A stretch of DNA of 64,000 nucleotides from Pseudoips prasinana (Eukaryota; Arthropoda; Insecta; Lepidoptera; Nolidae). How positions within the stretch are numbered: the stretch's first letter is position 1; each line of letters opens with the position of its first letter. A program made the position numbers and the translations under genes. Positions 11,121 through 21,449 of this stretch are shown one piece after another. Under the pieces are notes generated by a model. That model searched no databases and was not told where the DNA came from. It saw only the letters and a program-made list of their open reading frames with translations. The stretch covers positions 9,119,001-9,183,000 of the forward strand of contig OX621234.1 in assembly GCA_951640165.1 (NCBI GenBank). The letters are read 5' to 3'.

Positions 11121-11360
11121 GTATTTTTGGGGTTCCGTACCCAAAGGGATTATAGACCCTATTACTAAGACTCCGCTGTCTGTCCGTCTATATCTAATGA
11201 ACCGTGATAGTAACTTACTATCACGGTTCATTAGATAAAGCTAGCTAGTAAGACAGTTAAAATGTTCACAGATGATATATTTTTTAGCCGCTATAAGAAC
11301 AAATACTAAAAACTAGAAGAAAATTTATGTTTAAGGGTCTTACAACAAATGTGACTTTTT
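11121..11360 (+). mobile_element. 'GGGGTTCCGTACCCAAAGG' repeat with an internal palindrome
   Basis: It starts GGGGTTCCGTACCCAAAGGG and passes through CCTATTACTAAGACTCCGCT, a sequence I recognise as a common lepidopteran interspersed repeat. Inside it, 11191..11237 is a perfect 23-base inverted repeat with a one-base centre. After that come the family's ACAGTTAAAATGTTCACAGA and GCCGCTATAAGAACAAATAC. A separate fragment of a related repeat lies near 13775..13826. Confidence 0.55.
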
Positions 11361-11580
11361 TGCTCGTTTTTGCACACACAATATTTGGTTAATTATTCAC
11401 TTCAAAAATAAATGAGCAATAAAAAGCTAAATGTTAAACGTTTCTGTGAAAAGAATATTGAATAGAAGCTAAAGAAATATAACGAAAGTTCAAAAATGGC
11501 AAAATAAATATTAGAATATGAAAACTTGTCCCAATCATTTTAACCGGCTACAAAGGAAAGAGGATATCAATTTGATTATC

Positions 11581-11701
11581 CGTGTTTCGGGTACTTGGCC
11601 GTGAGCGGTCAGTGTAGCCTATGGACGAATGCAATAAGTAAGTCCTATTACATTCGTCCGTAGGCTACGCTGACCGCTCACGGCCAGGTACCCGAAACAC
11701 G
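11581..11701. repeat. Fold-back repeat, about 51-base arms
   Basis: Left arm CGTGTTTCGGGTACTTGGCC onward (11581..11631), spacer of about 19 bases, right arm its complement (11651..11701) with four or so mismatches. GC-rich against an AT-rich background. It could be a fold-back MITE or a hairpin RNA gene. Confidence 0.8.
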
Positions 11702-11729
11702 GTATTATCGGGAATGCATATTTGGGCTA

Positions 11730-11935
11730 ATGCGTCTTATTTTAAATGTAGACGAGCCATTTACGTGCAATATAATATTATAGCGCACAGGCATGTGCGG
11801 AACCACAGGTGCATTTCCATTCCCTGACTCTCATAATTCGTTGGAGCGGCTAACCGATATGACCAGAAGGAGTATTGCCTCGCCGGTAAAACGGTATTCA
11901 ACCCCGGATAATGATTGATTGCACATGATGATTGA
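11730..11935 (-). mobile_element. SINE-C fragment, antisense
   Basis: Shares ACGTGCAATATAATATTATA, CAGGTGCATTTCCATTCC and CGATATGACCAGAAGG with the SINE-C bodies at 9640 and 5945. Box sequences are poor. Old and truncated. Confidence 0.45.
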
Positions 11936-12104
11936 GATAATCGTCTCACCACTTCATGTCTCGGATTCCATTCCTATCTCTTTAGATCCCAATGATTTGG
12001 GAGCCCTTAAGGGGCGATATTTTTTATTGGCTAGCCCCATAACGCTTAGCTTATATAAATTTAAATACATACATATCATAGATAAATAACGTCCTCGTTA
12101 TTGT

Positions 12105-12215
12105 ACTCATTACACAAAAAAATTGTCCAAGGTGGAGATCGAACCCATGACCTCTGGCGTAGCAGTTGGGAAAAACAACCAATAAACTATAACCAATGAT
12201 GACATTGGTCAGAAT
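12105..12215 (-). mobile_element. tRNA-like SINE fragment
   Basis: On the - strand a B-box-like GGTTCGATCTCCACCTTGGA follows CAGAGGTCATG. This is the head of a SINE close to those at 40600 and 43770. The body is not recognisable beyond this. Confidence 0.45.
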
Positions 12216-12237
12216 AAAATACATAATTATTAGTTCC

Positions 12238-12338
12238 AGCACATACCAGCTACCCCAATGTGTAAAATTTCCCCAATTGAAAGTGAACCTTATGTTTAGT
12301 GATAAAGATGATAGCTGGATGTGCTGGCATCTGTACTA
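12238..12338. mobile_element. Palindromic MITE P, copy 2 (shortened)
   Basis: CCAGCACATACCAGCTACCC and AATTTCCCCAATTGAAAGTG on the left, then TAGCTGGATGTGCTGG and CATCTGTAC on the right. About 35 bases of the right half are deleted compared with the copy at 35280. Confidence 0.65.
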
Positions 12339-13144
12339 TGATACAAATTGAATTAAGTACTGCCATTATCTTCAACGTGACGCCTCAACCAGCGAGGCGG
12401 TGAGGCTATCTGGTATTAAGCGCAACAAGCGTGACAATACGCCGTCAAATTATTTGGGACAATGCGGCATCAGCGTCTACGCTACACAGTGATGAAGGTT
12501 ATCTTCCATGCAACCTTTTTGAATGGTTTAAGCGTCCAGCCTAGAGATTGTTTTCAGCTTTAGGTTTGGTACGAGCTACGCCCGAACACATTATGTTTTT
12601 ATAACAAAAACCTACTTAAGCCTATTTTTAAGACAACCGAAATAAAGACACATGTATGAAAACATTCAAAATGAATAAAAATTATTTATCAGTATCGATT
12701 CACGAACCACGGAGAAATTGGGTAACATACAAACATATGTAGAACAGATTAACATAAACAGAAAGAAACTGAAGGATTGATATCTGCCTTCTTTTTAAAG
12801 TCAAGAAAGCAATATTTTAGGCCATGTATTAAAATTTCAATTGAAATGTTTCACTTTTATGGAATCGAGAATATTTTTTCTATCGTGCCTGTATTAAAAC
12901 GGATTCTTTTTATAAGATTTAAATGGATTTCTATTCTTAAGTGTCGACTTAGAGCGACAATAATATCCCAAGTAATAATGTCACTTCAATAAAATAAAAT
13001 TTTGAGCTACGCCATTTGATTTAAATAGTAGTTTAATTTTGATTCTGTTATATTTTGAAAGCTGGTTATACAATGTAATACATTGCCCCTTAAAAGTTTT
13101 TTACAAAATATTTAGGTCTCTATTTAGGAATCTAACACAAGATA
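12339..13144. other. No gene or element recognised
   Basis: Presumed intron. A more GC-rich patch at 12370..12560 matches nothing I recognise, and the ORF of about 70 codons at 12777 shows no protein-like composition. Confidence 0.4.
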
Positions 13145-13456
13145 TCTATACAAATAAATAAAATTGGAGTGTCTGTTTGTAATATTAAATAATCAGTTTT
13201 TACTACATAAATATGAATATATATATACGGTACATACACCAAAATAACATTTTTTACAATTTTTGTCTGTCTGTCTGTCTGTTTGTTCCGGCTAATCTCT
13301 GTAATGGCTGGACCGATTTTGACGGGACTTTTATTGGCAGGTAGCTGATGTAATAAGGAGTAACTTAGGCTACTTTTATTTTAGAAAATGTCTTTTATTT
13401 TACTAAAAAACAAAATAAACTAATTAACACGCGGATGAAGTCGCGGGCACAGCTAG
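13145..13456 (+). mobile_element. Helitron-like A', full-length copy
   Basis: TC start after A at 13144, CTAG end before T at 13457, hairpin around GCGGATGAAGTCGCGGGCAC. It is co-linear with the - strand copy at 6875 over the whole length, with about a dozen differences noticed. The pair defines the family ends well. Confidence 0.72.
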
Positions 13457-15033
13457 TCTATTATAATAAGATATTTATGTAGTATATATGTTCTTTGAAT
13501 CCAGACATGGTTTTACACTTCTGGCTATTAAATATTATAACTTAAATTATTATCTCATACTCAGGTTGGTAAAATTTTGGAGCTGTCATAAAATAAAACT
13601 TCTTAATCATAATCATTAATTGTGTTAATCATTGTGATTAAGGCTTAAACGGTCGTCCGTCAAAGCCGCGTATTTTGGCCAGCAACTAACAGGATAATTC
13701 TCGTTGTTTTATAATCATGAACTTTGACAAAAAGTAGTTTTCTATAGAACAATTATAGTATAAAATCGGAAAACCTCCAAGGTAGTACGGAACCGTTGGT
13801 GTGCGAAGCCAAGTCACACTTGGCCAAATTTTTATTTGAGGTGACTGCTGTTTTTATCGGTCGAGAAGTAACAAATCCTAAGCACATGGGCGCGAAGGCA
13901 GTAGCGAGATTAGTTACTACCTTAACTAATAAGCTACACATCCAAAAGTTAAAAAGTTGGTCGCTCATCAAGCAAGGCTAAGAAATTAGTTAGTAATTGT
14001 ACTTATTACGTAACATAAGTTTAGCGAATTGTATATTCCACCCAGGAAAGTTATGTCAACTGAGAATTTACTACGAAGTCTTCAAACAAAAATACCACCA
14101 CGTTTTGTATACTATGTTATTATGCAATAAAATATTACGTTTATTGTGGCAGCTTTTCCATATTTTATACGCCCAAACTGTTTTAAATATCGTCCTCTTT
14201 TTTTATTCGATAGAGTATATTTATTCGGTAAACTCGTTAAATTTCCTGTCTGGAGTTGATTACTTTTTTGGCGAGCTATCTCGATGCTTATTTTTCCTCA
14301 ATTTAGAGTAACTCAAATAGAAAAATATAAACTAAAATGGAATTACAATAGAAAAAGTCTGTGTGTGCAATTCACACACGAAAAAAGTGAAACTTCAGAA
14401 AAGTAGCCTACAAGAGACTGAGATAAATATGATCTATCAGGAGTATTAGGAATATTAAAAGTTTTATTTATTATTATTATTTTTTTTGTAGTTTTTTATG
14501 TAAAATGCTACAGTTCACATATTATAAAAATATTTATAACTTATATTATTCAGATTTCATGTTTTCACTTTAAACAAATCATAGGAGAGAATATATAAAA
14601 ATATTGCTCAAATATCACAAGATTCACCAACGAATATAAATACGCAAATAAAAAGAAATTAACACGTGATCCATGGTACACAAAGTTTGACAACAAATTT
14701 TGACGTATTAAAGTTTAGAAAAGTTTTTGATAGGGTTACGTTTTTTTAGAATTGCTTTTCTTACCCATTTGCTAATAGGTATTTATATTTTTTTGCCAAA
14801 GGAAATCCTTTGCTAATTTCTTGATTAATTATTCTAATTCCCAAATAGATAATTAAAAATAATTGTCTATTTGGGGATAACCAAGAATTAAGCTAGGGAT
14901 TAGCAACAGATTTCCTATACCTATGATTAAAAATGTGAAATAAGGTTGCCTTTTAAGTTTGTGATAATAAAATATCTGAGATAATTACAGTCAATAAACG
15001 TTTCCCAGGTAAGGTTTTCAGTGGTGAAGAACT
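13457..15033. other. No gene; imperfect fold-back at 14802..14915
   Basis: Presumed intron. Near 13775..13826 TAGTACGGAACCGTTGGTGT and CACACTTGGCC belong to a repeat related to 11121. ORFs of 60-104 codons at 13753..13981 and 13997..14311 show no recognisable domain. Around 14802..14915 the arms CCCAAATAGATAATTA and TAATTGTCTATTTGGG, continued by AGGAAATCC/AGATTTCCT, form a fold-back typical of small MITEs. Confidence 0.5.
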
Positions 15034-15268
15034 CAATAATAATAATAATATTTAGGGACAATGTCACACAGATCATCCTAGCCCAAAACTAAGCAAAGCT
15101 TGGGGTACCAGGTGACGATATACATACTTATATAGATAGATATACATAGAAAACATCCATGACTCAGAAACAAATTTTCGTGCTCATCACACAAATATTT
15201 GCACTTACCAGGATTCGAACCCATGACCACGTAGGCAGGAGCACTACCAACTAGGCTACGGTGAACGT
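15034..15268 (-). mobile_element. SINE-A copy, antisense
   Basis: The (ATT)n tail is at the left, then CACACAGATCATCCTAGCCC, and the tRNA-like head is at the right. B box complement ACCAGGATTCGAACCCATGA and A box complement CACTACCAACTAGGCTACGG are both intact. Confidence 0.75.
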
Positions 15269-15539
15269 CAAATAACTTCTGATTCAGTAAATTAAGGTTT
15301 GTTCTCTTGTCAAAGTCACAATACGCAAGTTTTCTTAAATGTTAAGCGTATTTGAAGGACTTTGCATATTGGAAAAAGATACAGGGTTGCTGAAATTTAT
15401 ATTAAATTGCTTGAAAACGTATAACTCATACCTTTATGATTTTTTTTGTCTACAAAACGTAATATTATCTATTTCGTTTTCTTTTATATGACAACGCCCG
15501 CATTAGGGAATCTAGTCCCTGTGTCGCGGGGTACTTTAC

Positions 15540-15672
15540 ACACATATAATAGACGGGCACAAAATACATCCAACAACTATTTGTGGGTCACACAAATAGT
15601 TGTCCGGCGCGGGACTCAAACCCGCGGCACGAAGCGGTGAGGCGACTGTCTTACCCGCTGCGCCACGCGTGC
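15540..15672 (-). mobile_element. SINE-D head, antisense
   Basis: On the - strand CGCAGCGGGTAAGACAGTCG and then GGGTTTGAGTCCCGCGCCGG give A-box and B-box positions. Next come an AACTATTTGTGTGACCC tract and a TATTATATGTGTGTAAAG body. The same family appears, shortened, at 30396 and 44935. An ORF over this region on the + strand only mirrors the repeat. Confidence 0.6.
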
Positions 15673-15951
15673 AGCCTATGCATCATTATGTTCTACATAT
15701 ATTCTGTTTCCATAACAACGTCTAGAGGCAACCTATATTATGTTGTAATCCCGTACTCGTGGAGTTTCTTAACAGAAATGTTGATATAAAAGAAAAATAT
15801 TAACTCATTCTATTCAATAGAGCAGGAGCTGCTAAGAACTTTGAGTGGCTTTAAGTCTGAGCTTATTGTTGACTATCGAGAGTTCCCATAATAGTTCAGA
15901 AGTTAAACCTTCTTTGGTTTAGCGGTAGTACCTATGTTTAACTCCATATTA

Positions 15952-16271
15952 TCTATACATATAATAAAATCGTGGGAAAGTCAAAACTGTACATTAAATA
16001 TTTTTTTAAAGGATTCTTGGGGCGTGATCTACAATAGATATCGAAGCCAAAAGTATAGTTTTTAGGATTTTTGTCTGTGTGTCTGTTTGTCTGTATGTAT
16101 GTCCGGGCTAAACTCAAAAAGTACTGCATGGATTTACTTCTAATTTTACATGAATATTACTAAGAGGTCGGGTCAACATATAGGCTACATATTATCACGT
16201 TATCACCTACGGGAGAGGAGCTGTGATGATTTATAAACTTTAACGCAGGTAAAACCGCGGGGCACAGCTAG
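15952..16271 (+). mobile_element. Helitron-like A, full-length copy
   Basis: TC start at 15952 and CTAG end at 16268..16271, flanked by A and T. It differs from the 2441 copy at scattered positions only. It lies just outside the poly(A) end of the LINE at 16340. Confidence 0.72.
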
Positions 16272-16665
16272 TTTAAATAATAAAAACCACAACGCGCTGT
16301 GACGTCAGTTCTTGTTTCCTATTCTGTAAAGTTTCCTATTTTTTTTTTTTTATTTATTAGGATTTCCAACAAAGATTACACTATGCATACAAATTACTAC
16401 AAATTACATTGCCACGGTAAAAAGATCTTGTGCATCTTTACTTACAAGAAATCACAGCATGCGAAGAGTAGGTGTACAGAAAAACAACTTAATTTAATTT
16501 ACAAACTAAAATTAAAAACTAAAATTAAAATTACTTAAAATTTAAGGAAACAAATGCAAACTAATAGTATAAAATTACAAACAATAAATTAAATTAGTGC
16601 ACAGAATATAAACAATTATATAAATAAAAATAATAAAAATAAAGCAGTGCAATGTTGCAATAGTC

Positions 16666-19565
16666 TTAACTTAGGTGAGCTCTTAGGAGGCTTTTAAACT
16701 TGCTAAGTGAATTATTGAAAATGTCTATATTTTCTGAGGTGGTTGAAATTTCGTTATATTCGTCAGATATTCTGACAACAGGAGAGTGTTTGCCTAGATT
16801 GGTTCGACATCGGGGGGCTCTTAGTAAAGAGCAAGGATGACGCGGAAGGCGGCTGGGCACATTAATACAGATTCTCTGCAGTACATCTGGACAGTCTATC
16901 CCATTGTTAAGCAGCTTGTATAAGAATATCATATCTGCCATTAACCGACGAGATTGGAGAGAGGTGATATTGAAATGATTGAGCCGTTCTTCATAAGACC
17001 GTTTAGATCTTGCTACGTTAGCCCGAAACGCTAGGTGGTGCACTAGTTTCTTTTGAACTCGCTCGATTCTCGCAACATGGATCAGATACGAAGGATTCCA
17101 TACCGTGCTACAGTACTCGAGTTTACTTCTAACGTAACTGGAGTATAATAGCAATGTTGTATGTGGGTTTTTGAATTCTTTAGAAGAGCGCAGTACGAAA
17201 CCGAGTGACATATATGCGGCACTGATCATTGAGTCAAATTGGTTGGTAAAACGCAAGGCGCTATCTATTTGCACCCCCAAGTCTCGTATAACTTCAACTT
17301 CAGTTAAGGGTTTGCCTTCAATATTGTACGAAGAATGAAACTTATTGCGTTTTCTGGTGAATTTGATATGGTGACACTTATCATGATTTAAGAACATTTT
17401 GTTTTCCTTGCACCACTGATTTAATGTATCTATATCGGCCTGTAAAAGTTGCATATCATTGTCACACTTAATTGCGAGTGTCAGTTTTAGGTCATCAGCA
17501 AACAGGTAGGGTGTAGAATAATTAATTACATCAGATAAATCGTTTATAAATATATTAAAGAATAATGGTCCTAAGTTAGAACCCTGTGGAACTCCAGAAG
17601 TGTTAAGGAAGGGTTCCGATTTGTCTCCATCAACCACAACTACGGATTGCCTTTCTTTCAAGTAGGAACTGCACCAGCGCAAAGCTACGTTAGTGATGCC
17701 CATTTGATGTAACTTTTTCGCTAAAATAAAGTGATCAACCTTGTCAAATGCCTTCGAAAAATCGGTGTAGATAGCATCCACCTGATGACCCTGGTCCACA
17801 AAACTAGTCAAGTTACTGACGTAGGTAACGAGGTTGGTGTTCGTTGATTTTTTTGTCATAAAACCACGTTGGTTCTTCGATAGGTAGCTTTTAACGTGGT
17901 CATATAAGAAAGGGTACACAAGTGATTCGAACACCTTAGACAATGTGGCTAATATTGAAATAGGACGATAGTTAGCGACTATATCTCGCTTACCTTTTTT
18001 AAATATTGGCACAATTTTAGCTTGCTTCCATTTTTCAGGGAAAACGCCTGTACTTATGGATTTATTAAATATATGTGCAAGAGGTATGCAAAGCTGTCGT
18101 GCACAACGTGACAAGAATATAGGAGGTATATTGTCCGGTCCAGCAGCTTTGTATAGGTTTAATTTGGCAAGTCTCTTATGTATGGAATTCGATGAAATTG
18201 TTATATTGCCAATTTCTGGCAGGATAGTATTATGCTTGTCAGAGAAACCGTTGTTATTGTTTGAAGGCTGATCGTAAACTGACGAAAATTGCTTCGCAAA
18301 TAGATTGCATATATCTTTAGTGGTGCTAGCCTTTTCGTCGTTTAGATTCATGTGTGATGGATAGGATGATTCGGATTTCCGTAAGTTTTTTATATGTTTC
18401 CAAAAGAGTTTAGGGTTTTTTTTTATTTCATTTTCAATTTTTATTATGTATTTATTATAACATGATTTTGCGAGCATATTGCAGTCCTTTCTAAGGTAAT
18501 TAAATTCGATAATATCTAGAGGATTATTATATTTCTTTATTTTCACATGAAGTTTAAATTTATGTTTTAGTAGTTTTATAAGTTGAGGAGAATACCATGG
18601 CGGATATTTTCCTTTGTGGAATACAGTTTCCGGTACATGCTTTCTAATTATAACGCGTAGTTCAGCGTAAAACCTATCTGTCATAATGTTGACGTCGTTG
18701 ACTGAACTAAATATATCATCCCATTCAATAGTATCTAGTTCTTTAATTATATTTCTATAGTCTGCTTTAAAATAGTTAAATCTTTTCGTTATTTTAGATA
18801 GACATTTTTGTTTTACAGTGATAGATGGTATAAATATTAACGGTGGGTGATATTTATCAATTTCTCTAATAGGATTGGTACAGTTCTTAACCATTACTGA
18901 TTCCACGTCGGATAATACAAGATCGAGTACTTTATCTTGTATGTTTTTAACCTTATTGTACTGTTTAATATTATTTAAATCCATAAAGTCTTGTAAAAGG
19001 CCTTTGAGGCAGTTATTAGTTGATACAGGACCTATGATCTGTGCTGTACCGGATTCACATTGCACCCAATCTATGGTACTAATGTTAAAATCGCCCACGA
19101 CCACTGTATGACTATCACTGTTTATGTTTATCACCATGCTGCAATTCTCCAAGAAGTATTAGTTGTGTTACGCACTGGAGGGGGTAGATAAACACAACAT
19201 ATATTAAGCGTCCTGCAACTGCTAGAAGACTGCGTATCAATTGATACCCATATGTCCTCACAGTCACTTTCCCAATTATACATGCGTTGGGACTGGAATT
19301 TATTAGTAACCGCTATAAGTACACCACCGCCTGTTTTTTTGTGTTTAGATAAGCTCGAGGTCTCCCGATCTCTCCTGTATACAACGTAGTTACTATTAAA
19401 TATTTCTGAATCAAAAACATTTCTATTGAGCCACGTTTCAGTGAAAATATAGACATCGTACTCATTTTCATTCAAGCATTGCCGTACTTCAGTTAGCTTA
19501 GTGTTAAGACCTCTCGTATTTTGATAATAACATTTAATTGGACTGAATTTTATCTTAACAGACAT
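16666..19565 (-). pseudogene. LINE ORF2: endonuclease/reverse transcriptase, one frameshift
   Basis: In two frames. The first starts with ATG at 19565 and gives 144 residues of apurinic-type endonuclease (YYQNTRGLN near residue 13, FTETWLN near 40, GGGVLIAV near 79). It stops at 19131. A second frame, open from about 19158, continues with VVVGDFN and runs 828 residues to 16666. That part has the reverse transcriptase signatures AAGPDNIPP (336-344), NYRPIS (394-399), YTDFSKAFDKVDH (462-474, catalytic Asp464), GVPQGSNLGP (520-529) and FADD (551-554). The frames change within a few bases around 19160, consistent with one small indel. The usual SDHxP endonuclease motif appears as KYHPP. Apart from the frameshift the protein is intact. 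Confidence 0.85.
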
Positions 19566-19626
19566 GTAACATGCATTAAAATTAAAAGAAATATTAACTA
19601 AAATTAATAATCTATTTTAACATAAA

Positions 19627-20274
19627 CTATGTAAGCTTATTTAATTTTTCAAGGGTGTTAATTACAACCGTACCAGATTTTTCTTCCTTTTTCATCAGCA
19701 CTTTTCCATTGCGAACCCAAACAAATTTGTAATTAAGCTGCTTAGCCCGGATGCGTGCGGCTGCATGTATTGCTTTATTGTCGGGAGAAAGGTGTTCCAA
19801 TACATAGATAGGAGTATGTATGTCACCACCTATTCCTAGGTGGCCAGTGTTTAATTTGTTATTAGCGTGGGTTTTGTTGAACTTGATGGCGGCAGCAAGG
19901 AAAGTATCTCGCGTCCGAGGGCTACGAAATTGAACCACGATAGATCTGGGCCTTTTGCTATTAGGATCTTTTTTTGCTATCCTCGTGCACTGTAATATGT
20001 CTGAGTCTTTTATATCACAGTTAATCGCTTTACTTAGCTGATGAATAGTTTGGACTACATTTTCTTTTAGGAATTCTGGAACACATTGCACTTCAGCATT
20101 GCTGCTTCGGGCGTGTTGATCTAAGACATTTATGCGTTGTGTGATATCTTTCATAGAGCTTTGTAACAGATCATTTTCTCTCTCCAATTTAGCAATCTTT
20201 TCTGAATAATTTGATATAGTGCCCTTCATCAGTTCGTACTGTTGGTTGAAAATTCTCGAAATCACACCACACAT
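19627..20274 (-). CDS. LINE ORF1, FP25K/L1-type RNA-binding protein (N-terminus possibly cut)
   Basis: 215 residues. An N-terminal coiled coil (about 15-50, EKIAKLERENDLLQSSMKDI) is followed by a region with VVQFRSPRTRDTFL near 112 and ending in VWVRNGKVLMKKEEKS. This resembles the C-terminal domain of baculovirus FP25K and the ORF1 proteins of insect LINEs, which coat the element RNA. Reading upstream in the same frame gives 8 more codons with a Cys, then a TAG stop, then further open codons. The true start may therefore lie upstream of a mutation. ORF2 begins 61 bases downstream. Confidence 0.7.
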   Translation of the reverse strand: MCGVISRIFNQQYELMKGTISNYSEKIAKLERENDLLQSSMKDITQRINVLDQHARSSNAEVQCVPEFLKENVVQTIHQLSKAINCDIKDSDILQCTRIAKKDPNSKRPRSIVVQFRSPRTRDTFLAAAIKFNKTHANNKLNTGHLGIGGDIHTPIYVLEHLSPDNKAIHAAARIRAKQLNYKFVWVRNGKVLMKKEEKSGTVVINTLEKLNKLT

Positions 20275-20410
20275 CCTTCTCAGAGCATTTCCACTGCATT
20301 TATTCTACTTTAATTCTTTTTCTACCCTACTTTCACTTCCGTCCATGAAGCTATCGGGCCTTTTTGAAGACTTTCCGAGTACTCATAAAATAGAATGTAA
20401 TTATGAATGA

Positions 20411-20824
20411 GATTTCATAACATTGTTTAAATTAAATAACTCTACCTCCTGCCGCGACACGTTAATAGTTTGAGAAAATCAAAATCATAACTTGTCTATA
20501 TATGTACCTACTTGTACAGAATGATATGTCTATTGGTACAACAATGTAAGCAGAATATGAATGAACTGCCGCAGATTTTGCTGGTAATATTCAAACTACT
20601 TTTTGCACTATAAGTAAACCTTTAATTTGTGATGTAACATCTTGACAAATGACAAATTAAAGCTTCGCTTATAATGCAAAATATCTTTTGATAATAACCT
20701 ATGCATGCAAAAGATAATATGTTAAGCATGTTCTGTGTAAAATTAAAAATACTAATTATTACAAGACATCTTTATTAACCTCGTCGAACATTCTCTGACC
20801 AAATCGCAGACGTTCTTAAGAAAG
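20411..20824. other. No gene or element recognised
   Basis: AT-rich presumed intron between two LINE pieces. Two diverged copies of an ATGCAAAATATC/ATGCAAAAGATA stretch around 20670..20720 are the only internal similarity I saw. Confidence 0.4.
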
Positions 20825-20990
20825 GGCAGGTCAGAAGTACCCTAAACCGGCGAGCATGTATGAAGAATATAATGACAGTAATAGAGCCAAAAGAGGTGTG
20901 CCAAGATCGTGACAAATGGAAATGCGTTGTCTCTGCCTACCCCTCTGGGAAACAGGCGCGAGTCTATGTATGTATGTATCTTTATTAATA
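20825..20990 (+). mobile_element. 3' tail of a LINE (coding remnant)
   Basis: One frame reads DRDKWKCVVSAYPSGK then QARVYVCM, which looks like the C-terminal end of a LINE polyprotein followed by a (TATG)n tail. The CTACCCCTCTGGGAAACAGG segment recurs at 42357..42390 inside the DNA that splits a SINE. Too short to name the family. Confidence 0.5.
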
Positions 20991-21148
20991 CAGCAAGAGA
21001 GCTAATATTAGTCAAAGATTTAACATCTTGGACAGATTTAAGCTTCACTAAAGCACCAAATGAAATATGAAAGTAACCAATGCACGTAAAAGAAATCTGT
21101 AAGATTTAAATCGTAATTATACGAAGACATTTTTATTGATCCGTAAGA

Positions 21149-21232
21149 TACCTAGTATTATAGATGAGAAAGCTATGAATTTTGTGCGTTAAATTCATAG
21201 CTTTCTCATCGATTACATATACAAGGTATCTT
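21149..21232. repeat. Hairpin with 35-40-base arms
   Basis: AGATACCTAGTATTATAGAT leads into GAGAAAGCTATGAATTT. After a spacer of about 8 bases comes AAATTCATAGCTTTCTC, closing with AAGGTATCT. The inner 17 bases of each arm match perfectly and the outer part has a few bulges. Possibly a tiny fold-back MITE or a hairpin RNA. Confidence 0.7.
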
Positions 21233-21449
21233 TTTTACTGAACAATTCTTAAATATAATCGAACCAAGCGACAAAGCTACAAGTAGGTACACGGACTCGA
21301 CCGCTGCGCCGCAATTAATTTATATTTTCTTAGCAGTATAATAAAATATTTTATTTTAAGTAATTATTTGAAATACAATCGCAATGTTACTAATAAAAGA
21401 GAACTTCGCGATAATTGGAAATAACTATATACTTGGCAGCAACACCGAT

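Larger units (their letters stand above)
16340..20410 (-). mobile_element. LINE (non-LTR retrotransposon), CR1/Jockey group
   Basis: On the - strand the order is ORF1 (20274..19627), ORF2 (19565..16666), an AT-rich 3' region and a poly(A) tail seen as T12 near 16340. GTTTCCTATT occurs twice beside the tail. I could not find a clean target duplication at the right end. The region before ORF1 has an in-frame TAG, so the 5' boundary near 20410 is a guess and the element may be 5'-truncated. Both ORFs are near full length, which suggests a fairly recent insertion. It lies antisense to the exon at 1389. Confidence 0.8.

Noticed and set aside
13753..13981. Paired ORFs on both strands
   Set aside because: They cover each other and include part of a dispersed repeat at the left edge, so they are likely chance reading of repeat DNA.
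13997..14311. 104-codon + strand ORF
   Set aside because: Low-complexity, Leu/Phe/Tyr-rich product typical of AT-rich DNA; no similarity that I recognise.
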